Positions 24,376-34,486 are shown, counted from the stretch's first letter. The stretch: DNA of 37,128 nt from an uncultured Bacteroidales bacterium (GCA_934726455.1 CAKVDS010000022.1:1-37128), one strand, 5' to 3'. Program-made: numbers and translations. The notes: generated by a model from the letters alone, not told the origin.

Positions 24376-26787
24376 ATGCGGACTATAATCAGACTTTTCC
24401 TCATGGCGATCTTCGCTTCTGCCGCGATGTCTTGCAGCAGTTCTTCAGGCCGCTCGACGGAGGACTTTAATTTTGAATGGCGTTTCTGTCTGGGGGATGA
24501 TGCTTCATGGTCTTCTCCAGGATTCGATGATTCGGCGTGGAGGCCGCTCCGGCTTCCGCATGACTGGAGTATCGAGGGCGAGTTCTCGCCCAAGCATCCG
24601 GCCGGGATCAACGGGGGTGCTCTCCCCGGAGGAACCGGCTGGTATCGCAAGCATTTCAAGACCCCGGCGGCTGATCGTGTTGCAGTGGAGTTCGACGGCA
24701 TCTATATGAACAGCACTGTCTGGGTCAACGGCACCAAGGTTGGCGGACGTCCGTATGGTTACAGTTCGTTCAATGTGGATTTGTCTGGAATGTTGAATCC
24801 CGAGGGCGAGGACAATGTGATTGCAGTGAAAGTAGATCATTCCAAGCAGCCCAGCGGCCGGTGGTATACAGGCAGCGGAATCTACCGGAATGTACGGTTG
24901 GTATGCACGGGTGAGAACCGGATTGCCTACAACGGCATCTGCGTGACGACGCCTGAGATATCGGATGCCGAGGCCACAGTGCTTGTAAGGACCGAAGTGG
25001 ATGCAGCCGATCCTTCAGGCTGCATAGTTTTCCATCGCATCCTGGATGCGGACGGAAAAACCGTTGCGAAAGGGGCGGAACATCTCAGGATTGCCAGGCC
25101 GCACCGATGGGATGTCAAGGATCCTTATCTGTATACAGTTGAGACCGAGTTGAAGGTTGGGGGCAAGGTCGTGGACATGGTCCGGACCAGAATAGGAATC
25201 CGGGAGACGGAATGGGATGCGGATAAAGGTTTTTTTCTCAATGGCAGGCCTGTAAAGTTGAACGGTGCCTGTCTGCATCATGATCTGGGCTGCATCGGCA
25301 CGGCGGTTCACCGCCGTGCTCTGGAGCGTCAGCTGGAAATCCTGCAGGCGGCGGGGTTCAATGCCATCCGTACATCCCATAACATTCCCGCTCCGGAACT
25401 GCTGGAACTATGTGATGAAATGGGCCTGCTGGTTCTCGATGAAGCTTTCGACAAATGGCGCGGGCGCAAGGATGATCCCGGTTACGGTGCCTTTTTTGAC
25501 GAGTGGAATACGCGGGATCTGACAGATTGGGTTAAGCGTGACCGCAACCACCCGAGCGTGATCATCTGGAGTATAGGCAACGAGATTGGAGAGCAGATGG
25601 CCCGGAACGCTGAGGAGCGTAAGGAATTTGAGGAACTCGCCCGCCATCTGGCAGATGTGGTGCGGGCCAATGACCCTACACGGCCGGTGACTTGCGGGTG
25701 CAACGCTCCAAACAAGGACAACTGTGTTTACACGAGCGGAGCTTTGGATGTCATCGGCTTGAATTACAGGGCATATGCGTATGACTCCCTTAGGGATTGG
25801 TTTCCAGGGAAGCCTGTTCTGGGGACAGAGACTGTGTCGTCCCAGAACAGCAGGGGAATCTATTATCAGCCATCCACTATTCTCCGGATACCTGGATGGA
25901 AGCCGTGGTCCGGTGCGCCCGAGCCGGGGGAAGAAGAGTTGAGGGGATTGATTCCGAACCAGTGCAGCGCCTATGACAATTCGCGCGCCCTTTGGGATTG
26001 TACGACAACTCATGAAAAGGCCTGGATCCCGATCCGCGACAGAGAATGGGTTGCCGGCGGTTTCATCTGGACAGGGTTTGACTATCTTGGTGAACCGACC
26101 GCCTTCGGCTGGCCTTCACGCAGTTCTTATTTCGGCATTGTAGATCTCGCCGGTTTTCCGAAAGATCCATATTATATGTATCAGTCAGAATGGACAGACA
26201 AGACGATGCTGCATCTTTTTCCGCATTGGAACTGGACGGACGGGGAGAAGGTTGATGTCTGGGCGTATTACAACAATGCCGATGAAGTGGAACTTTTCCT
26301 TAACGGCAAATCACTCGGACGCACGTCAAAGACCAGGAATCAGCTCCATGCCATCTGGCCGGAAGTGGTCTTTGAATCCGGGAAGATAGAGGCGGTTTCC
26401 TATAAAGATGGTCAAGAAGTGGCGCGGGCGGTACGTGAAACTGCCGGACCTGCCGCCGGACTGCGTTTGACCCCCGACCGTAAAAGCATCAATGCGGATG
26501 GTTATGACTTGAGTTTTGTGACGGTTGAGGCTGTGGATGCAGAAGGCCGGGCGCTGCCACGGGCTGACGCGATGCTGAATTTCCACGTGGAGGGAGCCGG
26601 AGAACTGCTCGGGATCGACAACGGCGATGCGGCGGACACCCTGTGCATGAAAGGTACGGTCAAGCCGCTCTTCAACGGCAAGGCTCTCGCCGTCATCCGT
26701 TCTTTCCGTGGGGAAAAAGGCACTGTCACATTGAATGTCTCCAGCGAACTGGGAGATGCGGAACTGAACATCAAAACAAACTTCTAA
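24376..26787 (+). CDS. GH2 beta-galactosidase, lipoprotein
   Basis: An 803-residue glycoside hydrolase family 2 enzyme that should remove terminal beta-galactose from galacto-oligosaccharides made by the GH53 galactanases. The signal sequence ends AAMSC, giving a probable lipid-anchored Cys20. Domains in order are: sugar-binding jelly-roll (about 30-180; LRLPHDWSIEGEF, GGTGWYRK, GRWYTGSGIYR); Ig-like (about 180-285); TIM barrel (about 285-580; GACLHHDLG, IRTSHNI); then C-terminal domains including a DUF4982/DUF4981-like beta region. The acid/base is Glu403 in WSIGNE and the nucleophile is Glu485 in LGTE. It is followed after four bases by the first GH53 gene, so they form an operon. Confidence 0.93.
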   Translation: MRTIIRLFLMAIFASAAMSCSSSSGRSTEDFNFEWRFCLGDDASWSSPGFDDSAWRPLRLPHDWSIEGEFSPKHPAGINGGALPGGTGWYRKHFKTPAADRVAVEFDGIYMNSTVWVNGTKVGGRPYGYSSFNVDLSGMLNPEGEDNVIAVKVDHSKQPSGRWYTGSGIYRNVRLVCTGENRIAYNGICVTTPEISDAEATVLVRTEVDAADPSGCIVFHRILDADGKTVAKGAEHLRIARPHRWDVKDPYLYTVETELKVGGKVVDMVRTRIGIRETEWDADKGFFLNGRPVKLNGACLHHDLGCIGTAVHRRALERQLEILQAAGFNAIRTSHNIPAPELLELCDEMGLLVLDEAFDKWRGRKDDPGYGAFFDEWNTRDLTDWVKRDRNHPSVIIWSIGNEIGEQMARNAEERKEFEELARHLADVVRANDPTRPVTCGCNAPNKDNCVYTSGALDVIGLNYRAYAYDSLRDWFPGKPVLGTETVSSQNSRGIYYQPSTILRIPGWKPWSGAPEPGEEELRGLIPNQCSAYDNSRALWDCTTTHEKAWIPIRDREWVAGGFIWTGFDYLGEPTAFGWPSRSSYFGIVDLAGFPKDPYYMYQSEWTDKTMLHLFPHWNWTDGEKVDVWAYYNNADEVELFLNGKSLGRTSKTRNQLHAIWPEVVFESGKIEAVSYKDGQEVARAVRETAGPAAGLRLTPDRKSINADGYDLSFVTVEAVDAEGRALPRADAMLNFHVEGAGELLGIDNGDAADTLCMKGTVKPLFNGKALAVIRSFRGEKGTVTLNVSSELGDAELNIKTNF

Positions 26788-26791
26788 TGAT

Positions 26792-27943
26792 ATGAACCGA
26801 TTATTTAGAATCAGAGCCGTCTCGGCTGCTCTTTTTGCCTGTATAGGCTGTCTGTGTGCTTCTGCTCAAGGGGATGTAGGGCCTGGCCGGCTCCCGTATG
26901 AGAATGACTACTGTTTCGGTCTGGACTTGTCTTTTGTCCGCAATGCCGAGCAGCGGGGCGACATGTTCTATGATACGGACGGGGTACAGAGGTCACCGTG
27001 GGAGATATTCCGGGCCCATGGCTACAACTGGGGCCGCCTGATGCTGTGCAGTGAACCTTCCTACTTGGGGCAGGGGATTGACAATGTTGTTGAAAACGCC
27101 CGTGAACTCAAGCGGAACGGCTATCATTTTGCTCTGGACTACATGATTTCCGATGACTGGTCCAACCCGATGCGCCAGCCGGTGCCGAAATCTTGGGAGG
27201 GGCTCTCACCCCGAGAATTGGAGCAGGCGCTCCATGACTTCGTATATGACACGATGTGCCGCCTGCGGGACGAAGGCCTTATGCCGGAAATCGTGCAGGT
27301 GGGCAACGAGATAAGCAACGGCACACTCTGGCCGTCCGGCCGTGTATTCTATGGGGAAGAAAAGAAGGACAGGAGCCAATGGCGGCAGTTTACGGATTAT
27401 CTGAAAGCCGGAATCCGTGCCGTCCGTGAAGCGGATCCGGAGGGGAAAGTCCGGATAATGCTTCATGTGGATTTCGGTGGCGACGTGAACTTTACGGATG
27501 TCTTTTTCTCAAAGATGCAGGAGTATGGCGTGGAATACGACATCATCGGCTATTCTTTCTATCCATGGTCACACGGGACGCTGATGGATCTGCGGGACAA
27601 TTTGGCCTATGCCATCCACCGTTTCGGGAAGCCGGTAATCGTGATTGAAACCGGTTTTTATTCCTGTCCGAGCGATTACTTCGAGAAAAAGGGATATCAG
27701 GCCGCTTTCCCGGAGACTCCTGAAGGGCAGAAAGAATGGATGCAGGCGGTAAATGAAATAGTAATGGCGGCCCCTGACAATATGGGGCTTGGAGTCTTCT
27801 GGTGGGAGCCTATGTTTCGGGGCAGGGGATTCTTCGATGACCAGACCCATAAGGTGAAACCTGCCGTGGACGCTTTCCGACGCTATACGATGCCGGCCGT
27901 CCGGACTGACGGCAATCCGAGGATCTGGGATATCGAGGAATAG
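26792..27943 (+). CDS. GH53 endo-beta-1,4-galactanase, exported
   Basis: A 383-residue arabinogalactan endo-beta-1,4-galactanase that cleaves internal beta-1,4-galactosyl bonds. A signal peptide ends ASA before Gln26, so it is likely periplasmic rather than lipidated. The acid/base is Glu173 in QVGNEISNG and the nucleophile is Glu286 in VIETGFY; DLSF (45-48), ISDDWSNPMRQP and GVFWWEP are further family blocks. Its substrate-facing loops differ clearly from the second GH53 here: RLMLCSEPS replaces the RVWVNP segment. It shares an operon with the GH2 enzyme, which suggests processing of imported oligosaccharides. A strong bidirectional terminator follows. Confidence 0.93.
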   Translation: MNRLFRIRAVSAALFACIGCLCASAQGDVGPGRLPYENDYCFGLDLSFVRNAEQRGDMFYDTDGVQRSPWEIFRAHGYNWGRLMLCSEPSYLGQGIDNVVENARELKRNGYHFALDYMISDDWSNPMRQPVPKSWEGLSPRELEQALHDFVYDTMCRLRDEGLMPEIVQVGNEISNGTLWPSGRVFYGEEKKDRSQWRQFTDYLKAGIRAVREADPEGKVRIMLHVDFGGDVNFTDVFFSKMQEYGVEYDIIGYSFYPWSHGTLMDLRDNLAYAIHRFGKPVIVIETGFYSCPSDYFEKKGYQAAFPETPEGQKEWMQAVNEIVMAAPDNMGLGVFWWEPMFRGRGFFDDQTHKVKPAVDAFRRYTMPAVRTDGNPRIWDIEE

Positions 27944-27955
27944 CTTGACTGATGT

Positions 27956-27995
27956 AAAAAAAGAGAGTGGCTAAAAACAGCCACTCTCTTTTTTT
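27956..27995. terminator. Bidirectional terminator between converging units
   Basis: A perfect 11-bp stem (AGAGAGTGGCT/AGCCACTCTCT) with a 6-base loop is flanked by an A-run and a T-run. It ends both the GH2-GH53 unit (+) and the GH53-susC-susD-susE-like unit (-). Confidence 0.9.
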
Positions 27996-28007
27996 ATGCA
28001 TCGACCT

Positions 28008-28472
28008 CTACTCCGTCGGGATGTCTTCCGTGAAGACAGAAATGGTTTTTGCCGGGGATTCCAGAGAGGAGAAATCCGAGCCTATGGTCGAGGAGATCAC
28101 GATGTCGACAGATGCTTCCTCACCGTGCGGGACACCGGACGCGGTCAGTTTCTGGTATAGTTCCGATGACTTTGCGTCGTAGGAAGTTCCCTTCAGGTTT
28201 GTAAACAGGGTTGTGATTTTCCCTCCATACGTCAGAAAGATGGAATATACGATCTCCGTGGGCTGACCATAATCAGCGGCAGACCATGTGAAGGTAATGA
28301 GCTTGTCATCCGATACATCTGCTGCCGTAAGGTGAATGGAAGATGGTGAAAGTGCGGCCGGAGCCTCATAAGATGAGGGGTCGCCAAGTTTCCTGATGTC
28401 AAGGTCTGTCGAGCAGCCTGCAAACAGGCACAACGCGCCAAGTACGGCAAGTGTTTCTTTTATCAGTTTCAT
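28008..28472 (-). CDS. Short SusE-like outer-membrane lipoprotein
   Basis: A 154-residue lipoprotein with lipobox LFAGC (Cys20). After a short linker it has one beta-rich domain resembling the SusE N-terminal Ig-like domain: L.PSSI.LT, then LITFTWSAADYGQPTEIVYSIFL, and YQKLTASGV. In galactan loci this position usually encodes a longer surface glycan-binding protein with several domains. Here only the N-terminal spacer-type domain remains, so carbohydrate binding is uncertain. It is the last gene of the susC/susD unit, 14 bases after susD. Confidence 0.72.
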   Translation of the reverse strand: MKLIKETLAVLGALCLFAGCSTDLDIRKLGDPSSYEAPAALSPSSIHLTAADVSDDKLITFTWSAADYGQPTEIVYSIFLTYGGKITTLFTNLKGTSYDAKSSELYQKLTASGVPHGEEASVDIVISSTIGSDFSSLESPAKTISVFTEDIPTE

Positions 28473-28486
28473 AAGTGTATTCTCAT

Positions 28487-30124
28487 TTATTCGTCATACC
28501 CCGGATTCTGAGGGGCGAGGTTGGGATTGTTCTGGAGTTCTGTCACAGGGAAAGGGAAGATCTCCATATATTCCGGAAAACTCTGGCCGTCAAAGTTGCC
28601 TCCTTTCCAGTGCCAATTGTATTTGCTGGATGAGTACATTCCCCAGCGGATCAGGTCGCGCCGGCGGTTTCCCTCCCAGTACAGTTCACGTGAAGATTCC
28701 TCAAAGATGAATTCGGCGTCATAGTCCGAGATCTCTGAGACACCGGCGCGGATGCGCAGTTTGTTCAGATAAGGAATCGCGCTTGATTCTTGGCCGAGGT
28801 TGAGGCAGGCTTCAGCGTAAGCGAGGTACATTTCACCCAAGCGCATGAAAACATAGTCGGTATCTGCGAAGAACATCCAGCCTTTCGGTTTGTACTCTTC
28901 CGGAGCCATGTCGTGCGGGAGATTGCTCCACTTGTGCACGCCCCATCCCTGTTCAAATTTCCACAGGTTTTCAATGGTGTTGCTGCGGCCTTTGATATAG
29001 AAGAGGTCTTTGCCCCTCTTGTCCTCTATGTTGTAGGTTCCGGTCTCGAAATCCACATCGGTCGGATGGAAGAATTTCTCAACGAACTGTCCGTCCATGC
29101 GGAAACCGCTCCACGAATCCGGACATCCGATCGGATAAACCCCCGGAGTGTTGACGTTTCCGTTTATCTCGGAAGCGATGAGGTAGGTTGTCCCTCCCCA
29201 GTTCCACGCTGTGTGCTCCAGATCCTGATAGTTGCCCATGATGATTTCCTGAAGGGCCAGCGGATTCTCGCCGTTGTCGCCGCGGAAAAGCCAGGCGTAT
29301 TCGGGGCAGAGGTCGTAGCCGTATTTGAACAGACGTTCGCACGCGTCTTTGGTTTCCTGCCACATGGCTGTGCCGGTGTACACTTCGGCGTTGAGATACA
29401 GCCTGATGAGCAATGCAGTGGCGCAGCCCTTGTCAACGCGCGGGTAGTTGGACCCGGCTTCAGGCATGTCGGGAGAGGATTCCAGATCTTTGAGTTCGCC
29501 TACGAGCCAGTCGAAGGCCTCCTTGCGGGTCTTCACCGGAGGGGCTTCTTTTCCGATCGGGAAGTTCTCATCCACGAACGGGGTCTTTCCGAACACGTCG
29601 ATCATGGCCCAATATTCAAAGGCGCGTATGAAGCGTGCCTCAGCCCGCATGCCGTGGATTTTCTGTTTTAGGGACTCATCTACTCCCCGTGCATCGAGTT
29701 TCTCATCGCTTGTCTGCTTGAGGTATTCATTCACATACGTGGCTCCCAATAGTGAGTGGCAGTATATGCCGAGGGTCGGGTCGAGGGATACGGTGGTCCA
29801 GGTGTTGTTGTTCATGTAGTGGGTCCAGGTGTCGGATTTCCACGCGCATTTGGCTGCGTCCGTGGTGATCTCGCCGAGCGCCCAATATGCCATGATGAAC
29901 TGCGCGTGAGAGGTGTTGCCGACGTTGGACACACCGTCTGTCATATAGAGGGTGTGGTAGATTTTTGCCAGACCGGACAAGTAGTTGCCTTCTTCTGTGC
30001 CGTATACGGCCTCGGCTGTATAATCGGTCGGGTTCAGAGGCAGTGCGTCCAGGTCCTTGATGCAGGAAACGGCTGAAAGCATCGCCGCAGCGGCCATGCA
30101 GGCCATGATGATATTCTTTCTCAT
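28487..30124 (-). CDS. SusD/RagB-family nutrient-binding lipoprotein
   Basis: A 545-residue surface lipoprotein that forms the lid on its SusC partner and captures oligosaccharide. The start at 30124 gives MRKNIIMACM and a lipobox SAVSC (Cys21); an in-frame ATG further upstream lies within the susC end and was not used. Typical SusD blocks are ARFIRAFEYW (helical TPR-like part), VDKGCATALLIRLYLNAEVY, DYVFMRLGEMYLAYAEACLN, and the C-terminal ESSRELYWEGNRRRDLIRWG. Fourteen bases separate it from susC, so they are co-transcribed. The ligand is inferred to be galacto-oligosaccharide from the linked GH53 and GH2 enzymes. Confidence 0.96.
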   Translation of the reverse strand: MRKNIIMACMAAAAMLSAVSCIKDLDALPLNPTDYTAEAVYGTEEGNYLSGLAKIYHTLYMTDGVSNVGNTSHAQFIMAYWALGEITTDAAKCAWKSDTWTHYMNNNTWTTVSLDPTLGIYCHSLLGATYVNEYLKQTSDEKLDARGVDESLKQKIHGMRAEARFIRAFEYWAMIDVFGKTPFVDENFPIGKEAPPVKTRKEAFDWLVGELKDLESSPDMPEAGSNYPRVDKGCATALLIRLYLNAEVYTGTAMWQETKDACERLFKYGYDLCPEYAWLFRGDNGENPLALQEIIMGNYQDLEHTAWNWGGTTYLIASEINGNVNTPGVYPIGCPDSWSGFRMDGQFVEKFFHPTDVDFETGTYNIEDKRGKDLFYIKGRSNTIENLWKFEQGWGVHKWSNLPHDMAPEEYKPKGWMFFADTDYVFMRLGEMYLAYAEACLNLGQESSAIPYLNKLRIRAGVSEISDYDAEFIFEESSRELYWEGNRRRDLIRWGMYSSSKYNWHWKGGNFDGQSFPEYMEIFPFPVTELQNNPNLAPQNPGYDE

Positions 30125-30138
30125 ATATATGATTCGGT

Positions 30139-33100
30139 TTAGAAATTGATTGCGGCTCTGAGGGAATAGATCCGAGGACGCGGCCACATGCTGCTGTCGA
30201 TACCGTTTTCGCCCGAGGCTTCCGGATCAATGCCGGAATACTTTGTCAGCACGAAAACGTTCTGGGCGCTGAGCGCGATTCTTATCGTGGATTTCTGCTT
30301 GCGCCAGTTGAACGTGTATCCGAGGTTGATGTCGTCCATACGGAAGAAAGAGGCGTTCTCCAGGAACATGTCGGAAAAGCTCTGGGCCGTGATGTTCGTG
30401 GAATGGAAGCCGCTGCGGAGCACACTGCGGGAAAAGTTAGCGATGTAATTGTAGTTTATGTTCGCGTTGGTCGTCGAGTGGGAGGCGTACGCATCGTTGA
30501 ACAGCCAGTTGCCCACGGAACCGTGGCCGTTGAAGCCGAAGTCCCAGTTCTTCCATGTGGTCTTGAAAGTGATGCCGTAGTAGAAATCCGGAGCCGGCTT
30601 GATGGCCTTTCCATCGGCGGTTACAGCCATATAGCGGTCTTTGTCATTGATGACCCCGTTTCCGTCACGGTCTACGAAAGCATTCTGGATGGGCTTTCCG
30701 TCATTGTCGTAAAGCTGCTGGTAGACATAGTAGGTGTACGGAGCATTGCCCACCGAATGACGCTGTAGGAAATCAAAGCGCACGCCGCCCACCTGTCCGG
30801 TCGGAATGTAGTATGTCGGGTCGTCCACGCTGGTGAGTTTGGTGAACTTGGTGCTCTGGAAGGTTCCGGTCAGTCCCATCTGTACATTCCAGTCCCGGGT
30901 GCTGACCGGGATGAGGTTGAGGGCGAATTCGGCACCCTTGTTCTCAATCGAGCCGACATTCGTCAGCAGGGTGTTGGAGAAGTTCGCACCCATCGGGATG
31001 GTGACTGTGTTGAGCAGGTCGCGTGTCTCCCGTCTGTAGATGTCGATGTTGCCGGAGATACGGTCGCCAAGGAAGCCGAAATCAATGCCCGCGTTCATCG
31101 TCACGGTCTCTTCCCATTTGATAAGGGAGTCGTAAGCGGAAGGGCTGAGGAAATAAATCAAGCCTTTGTCGCCCATGTCATACATGGAGGATTCACTTGT
31201 GGACATGGAGTATCGGGCCAGATAGGGATAATTGGAACCGATATCCTGCTGGCCGGTTACGCCCCAGCCGAGACGGGCTTTCAGGGTGGAAACGACTGGC
31301 GAATGTTTCAGGAAGTTCTCTTCCTTGGCATTCCATGCGAGGGCGACGGAAGGGAACAGGCCCCAGCGCGTCTCCGGGGAGAAACGGGAGGAAGCATCGT
31401 TGCGCAGTGTGGCGGTCACAAGATAACGGCCCTTGTAGGAGTAATTCAGACGACCATAGAAAGAGATGAGGAAGTGCTCCTGATCATTGAGGCTTGGATT
31501 ACCGTAGATTTCATCTTTCTTGAATTCCCCGTAATCGTCCTGGAATTTGCTTTCACTGTAATAGTGGGAGAAAACGTGCGAATAGGAGTATCCGGCCATC
31601 AGATCCACGCGGTGTCCGTTGAAGTCATGGTTGTAGTCGGCATAGAACTCAAGAAGCTTGTTGTAATTCGACTGCTTGGTGTCGGAATATTTGCCGATTC
31701 CCGGGGCCTGGGAGTCAGCCAGAGCGGACAGGGAGCCGCGCTTCGGGCCGGATATGCTCCAGCTGTCGCGTCCTTCGTATGCCAGATTGAGGTTGAAGCG
31801 GAGATCCTCGAAACCGTGGACCTTGTAGTCGAAAGTGGCATTCCCGACCATACGTGTGGTCAGGCCTTTGCGATCCGTGGAATAGATGCTTTCAAGCGGA
31901 TTTGCTGCTCCGTTGATGCCGGCCTGGGAGTCGGGAACGAAATCTGCACCCCGCCCCATGCCGTAATTGAAATAACCGCCGGTGGTCGAATAATCTATGG
32001 AGCCGTCGGCATTATAGAAGTAAGGCGGCATTGTCGGATTGAAGAAAGCTGCCGAGTAAAGCACGTTGGCGGAATAGCCGTCGGAGAGGTTTACCCGGCC
32101 GTTGAGGCTGATTTTGAGGTGGTCATCCAATAATGACGGGGTCAGGGAAATTGAGCCGGAACCACGGTTCCGCCATGAGCCGATGATGGTTCCCTCCTCT
32201 TTGAGAAAACCGAGAGATGCCCTGTAAGGCATCTTTTTCATGCTTCCGGAGATGCTGAGGTTGTGGTCCGATGTGTAAGCGGTCTGCAGGACGAGATCCT
32301 GCCAGTCTGTCTTATAGCTGCCGATGAACTTGTCGGCTGCGTCCGGGTAGTACTCCCGTATGGTGGCGGAGAACTCGTCAGCATCCATCACGTCGATGCG
32401 GGAGGGATTGGTGTTCACGGAGATGGAACCGTTGTAACTGATGCGCAGCGGCTGTCCGGCCTGCCCTTTTTTAGTGGTGACCAGAATGACACCGTTGGAT
32501 GCCCGTGAACCGTAGATGGCTGCGGCGGAGGCATCTTTCAAGACGGAGAAGCTTTCGATGTCGTTCGGATTCAATATTGAAAGGGTGGAATGCTCCATCG
32601 GGACACCGTCGATGACGATGAGAGGATCATTGGAAGCGTTGAGGGATGCCGCACCGCGGATACGGATTGTTCCGCTTGAGCCGGGACCTCCTCCGCCGGG
32701 GATAATCTGGACGCCGGTCATCTTGCCTTTGAGCAGGTCATCGGCTGAAGTGACTGCTCCCCGGTTGATTCCCTCCGCTTTGATGGCGGAGACCGAACCG
32801 GTCAGGTCTTCTTTTTTTACGGAACCGTAACCTATGGCCACGGCATCATCCAGCATGAGTGCGTCCTCCTCCAGGACAACTTGTCTGATGGCGCTGAGTT
32901 CGGAAGCCTTGAATACCTTGGTCTGGAAGCCCAGACAGTTGAAATTGACTTTGGACTGTCCGTCCTTTACAGTGATGGAATAGTGACCATCCAGATCAGT
33001 GGATACACCGTTCTGAGTGCCCTCCTCGTAGACGTTGACACCTGGAAGAGGTCCGTTGTTGCTGTCTACGACAGTGCCGTGGACAGTGACAGTCTGTCCC

Positions 33101-33168
33101 GACAGCGACAGCGGAAGCAATGCCAGCGAAATCGCGAGGACAGAAATTCGTTTTAACCATTGGTTCAT
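30139..33168 (-). CDS. SusC-family TonB-dependent transporter
   Basis: A 1009-residue outer-membrane transporter that imports glycan oligosaccharides using TonB energy. Signal peptide 1-24; carboxypeptidase-like (CarboxypepD_reg) domain 26-105 with GTVVDSNNGPLPGVNV; then the SusC signature AIGYGSVKKEDLTGSV; plug domain about 115-235 with DPLIVIDGVP and AAIYGSRASNGVILVTTKKG; and a 22-strand barrel ending in IYSLRAAINF with the usual C-terminal aromatic. It is complete. It follows the lipoprotein GH53 gene by 49 bases and precedes susD. Import of galactan fragments is inferred from context. Confidence 0.97.
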   Translation of the reverse strand: MNQWLKRISVLAISLALLPLSLSGQTVTVHGTVVDSNNGPLPGVNVYEEGTQNGVSTDLDGHYSITVKDGQSKVNFNCLGFQTKVFKASELSAIRQVVLEEDALMLDDAVAIGYGSVKKEDLTGSVSAIKAEGINRGAVTSADDLLKGKMTGVQIIPGGGGPGSSGTIRIRGAASLNASNDPLIVIDGVPMEHSTLSILNPNDIESFSVLKDASAAAIYGSRASNGVILVTTKKGQAGQPLRISYNGSISVNTNPSRIDVMDADEFSATIREYYPDAADKFIGSYKTDWQDLVLQTAYTSDHNLSISGSMKKMPYRASLGFLKEEGTIIGSWRNRGSGSISLTPSLLDDHLKISLNGRVNLSDGYSANVLYSAAFFNPTMPPYFYNADGSIDYSTTGGYFNYGMGRGADFVPDSQAGINGAANPLESIYSTDRKGLTTRMVGNATFDYKVHGFEDLRFNLNLAYEGRDSWSISGPKRGSLSALADSQAPGIGKYSDTKQSNYNKLLEFYADYNHDFNGHRVDLMAGYSYSHVFSHYYSESKFQDDYGEFKKDEIYGNPSLNDQEHFLISFYGRLNYSYKGRYLVTATLRNDASSRFSPETRWGLFPSVALAWNAKEENFLKHSPVVSTLKARLGWGVTGQQDIGSNYPYLARYSMSTSESSMYDMGDKGLIYFLSPSAYDSLIKWEETVTMNAGIDFGFLGDRISGNIDIYRRETRDLLNTVTIPMGANFSNTLLTNVGSIENKGAEFALNLIPVSTRDWNVQMGLTGTFQSTKFTKLTSVDDPTYYIPTGQVGGVRFDFLQRHSVGNAPYTYYVYQQLYDNDGKPIQNAFVDRDGNGVINDKDRYMAVTADGKAIKPAPDFYYGITFKTTWKNWDFGFNGHGSVGNWLFNDAYASHSTTNANINYNYIANFSRSVLRSGFHSTNITAQSFSDMFLENASFFRMDDINLGYTFNWRKQKSTIRIALSAQNVFVLTKYSGIDPEASGENGIDSSMWPRPRIYSLRAAINF

Positions 33169-33217
33169 AAAAGAGTGATATTAATTTGTGATGTTTGAGT
33201 CCGGATGCTGCGAGGAA

Positions 33218-34351
33218 TCAGTAATTCATGAAGGCATCCATGATGACGGTCGGTTTGGCATCTTTGTCGAAAGCCCCCAGCTGGTAGCCTCCGGGCATGC
33301 TTTCCGGCTCCCAATAGAAGACACCCTTGCAGTGTCCGTCCGTATTGTCCCGGCCTTCCCTAAGCAGCCGGGCCAGTTGCCGCCTTCCTTCTTCCAGTAC
33401 TTCCGGATGATCCGGATCGTCCAGAAAGCCGGTTTCTACAATCAGGCAGTCCTTCCCGAATTTTTCCCACACATGCTTGATGTTCTCTATGCAATCGGAG
33501 ATGACCTGGTCGGCATCATCCATGCCGTGTTCCTTTGCCGCCCAATAAGGGTAAAGAGACATGGCTACCTGGTCGAACTGCGCGCCGAACTTGACGAGCG
33601 TGCCTATGTTGCGGTCATACAGGTCCTGATCGAAGCCGCTGTCCAGATGGACAAGGGTGATGATGTCGGGGAAGACGCTTTTTGCCGCTTCCGCGCCGGC
33701 GTTGATGAAGCCGGCGTACTGCTCCGGGTTCAACTCCAAGTGTCCCATGCTCTCTTCAGGGATCGGAATGCGGTCTTTGCTGTTCCAGAGCATGCCGTTT
33801 GTAGTCTCGTTGCCAATCTTGGCCCATTTGGGCTTGACTCCATGATCTTTAAGGCATTGGAGGACATCGATGGTGTGGTTGCGGACATCCTGCAGCATCT
33901 GCTCGTAGCTGTGTCCCATCCATGCTGCCGGGATCGGTTGTCCTTTCGGATCGGACCAGGTGTCGCTGAAGTGGAAACTGAGGAGGATTTCCATACCTTG
34001 CTCTTTGGCGACGAGCGCCTTTGCGAGGACGTCTTCCTTGTCGCAGAGGCCGATGTGGTAGGCCGGGTCTGACGGATCGGGCATGGGTTGACCTGGCCGG
34101 AGCCATGGTTTTGGATTTACCCAGACGCGCAGGCTGATGGCGTTCAGTCCCAGTTCCTTCATCAGGGCTGTACATTCTCGCGGCTCGCCTTCTTTGTTTC
34201 TGTACTGGAGACCTCTTGCCTCCTGCGCTCTGGCGAAACTGATGTCGGCACCGAGCCAGTAAGGCTCGGACGCTTCGGCTTCCTTTCTGCCTTTGCAGCC
34301 TGCAAGAAGCATAAGCAGGAAGACCAGGTTCATGATGGTTTGTGTTTTCAT
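33218..34351 (-). CDS. GH53 endo-beta-1,4-galactanase, lipoprotein
   Basis: A 377-residue GH53 enzyme with lipobox LLAGC (Cys19), probably displayed on the cell surface to make the first cuts in pectic galactan. The start at 34351 gives MKTQTIMNLV; an in-frame ATG at 34441 would lie upstream of the promoter box. Catalytic residues are Glu182 in KIGNETTNG and Glu306 in IVETGF. It keeps the classical RVWVNP segment, the HFSDTWSDPKGQPIPAAW block and GVFYWEPES. As the first gene of the unit with susC, susD and the susE-like gene, it appears co-regulated with import. Its closest relatives differ from the other GH53 here. Confidence 0.95.
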   Translation of the reverse strand: MKTQTIMNLVFLLMLLAGCKGRKEAEASEPYWLGADISFARAQEARGLQYRNKEGEPRECTALMKELGLNAISLRVWVNPKPWLRPGQPMPDPSDPAYHIGLCDKEDVLAKALVAKEQGMEILLSFHFSDTWSDPKGQPIPAAWMGHSYEQMLQDVRNHTIDVLQCLKDHGVKPKWAKIGNETTNGMLWNSKDRIPIPEESMGHLELNPEQYAGFINAGAEAAKSVFPDIITLVHLDSGFDQDLYDRNIGTLVKFGAQFDQVAMSLYPYWAAKEHGMDDADQVISDCIENIKHVWEKFGKDCLIVETGFLDDPDHPEVLEEGRRQLARLLREGRDNTDGHCKGVFYWEPESMPGGYQLGAFDKDAKPTVIMDAFMNY

Positions 34352-34383
34352 TATGAGGAAAATTATGAAATGATTATCGTTTA

Positions 34384-34391
34384 CAAAGGTA
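34384..34391 (-). promoter_or_regulatory. -7 box for the GH53-susC-susD-susE-like unit
   Basis: The minus strand reads TACCTTTG, a consensus match 32 bases before the ATG at 34351. No TTTG is visible at the expected spacing, as is common for activator-dependent (HTCS) promoters. Confidence 0.5.
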
Positions 34392-34486
34392 TGGTCATGG
34401 GAGGAAAAGCGGTAACACGGATTGGACGGAGTATGACACAATCCGCCAGATAAGTTTCATAGGTGCTATGCAGGCGACACAAAAAC

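Noticed and set aside
24290..34430. TCCGTGTYA shared between the GH2 and lipoprotein-GH53 upstream regions as an HTCS site
   Set aside because: The match is short, and its distance to the two -7 boxes differs by more than 20 bases, so it is not convincing by eye.
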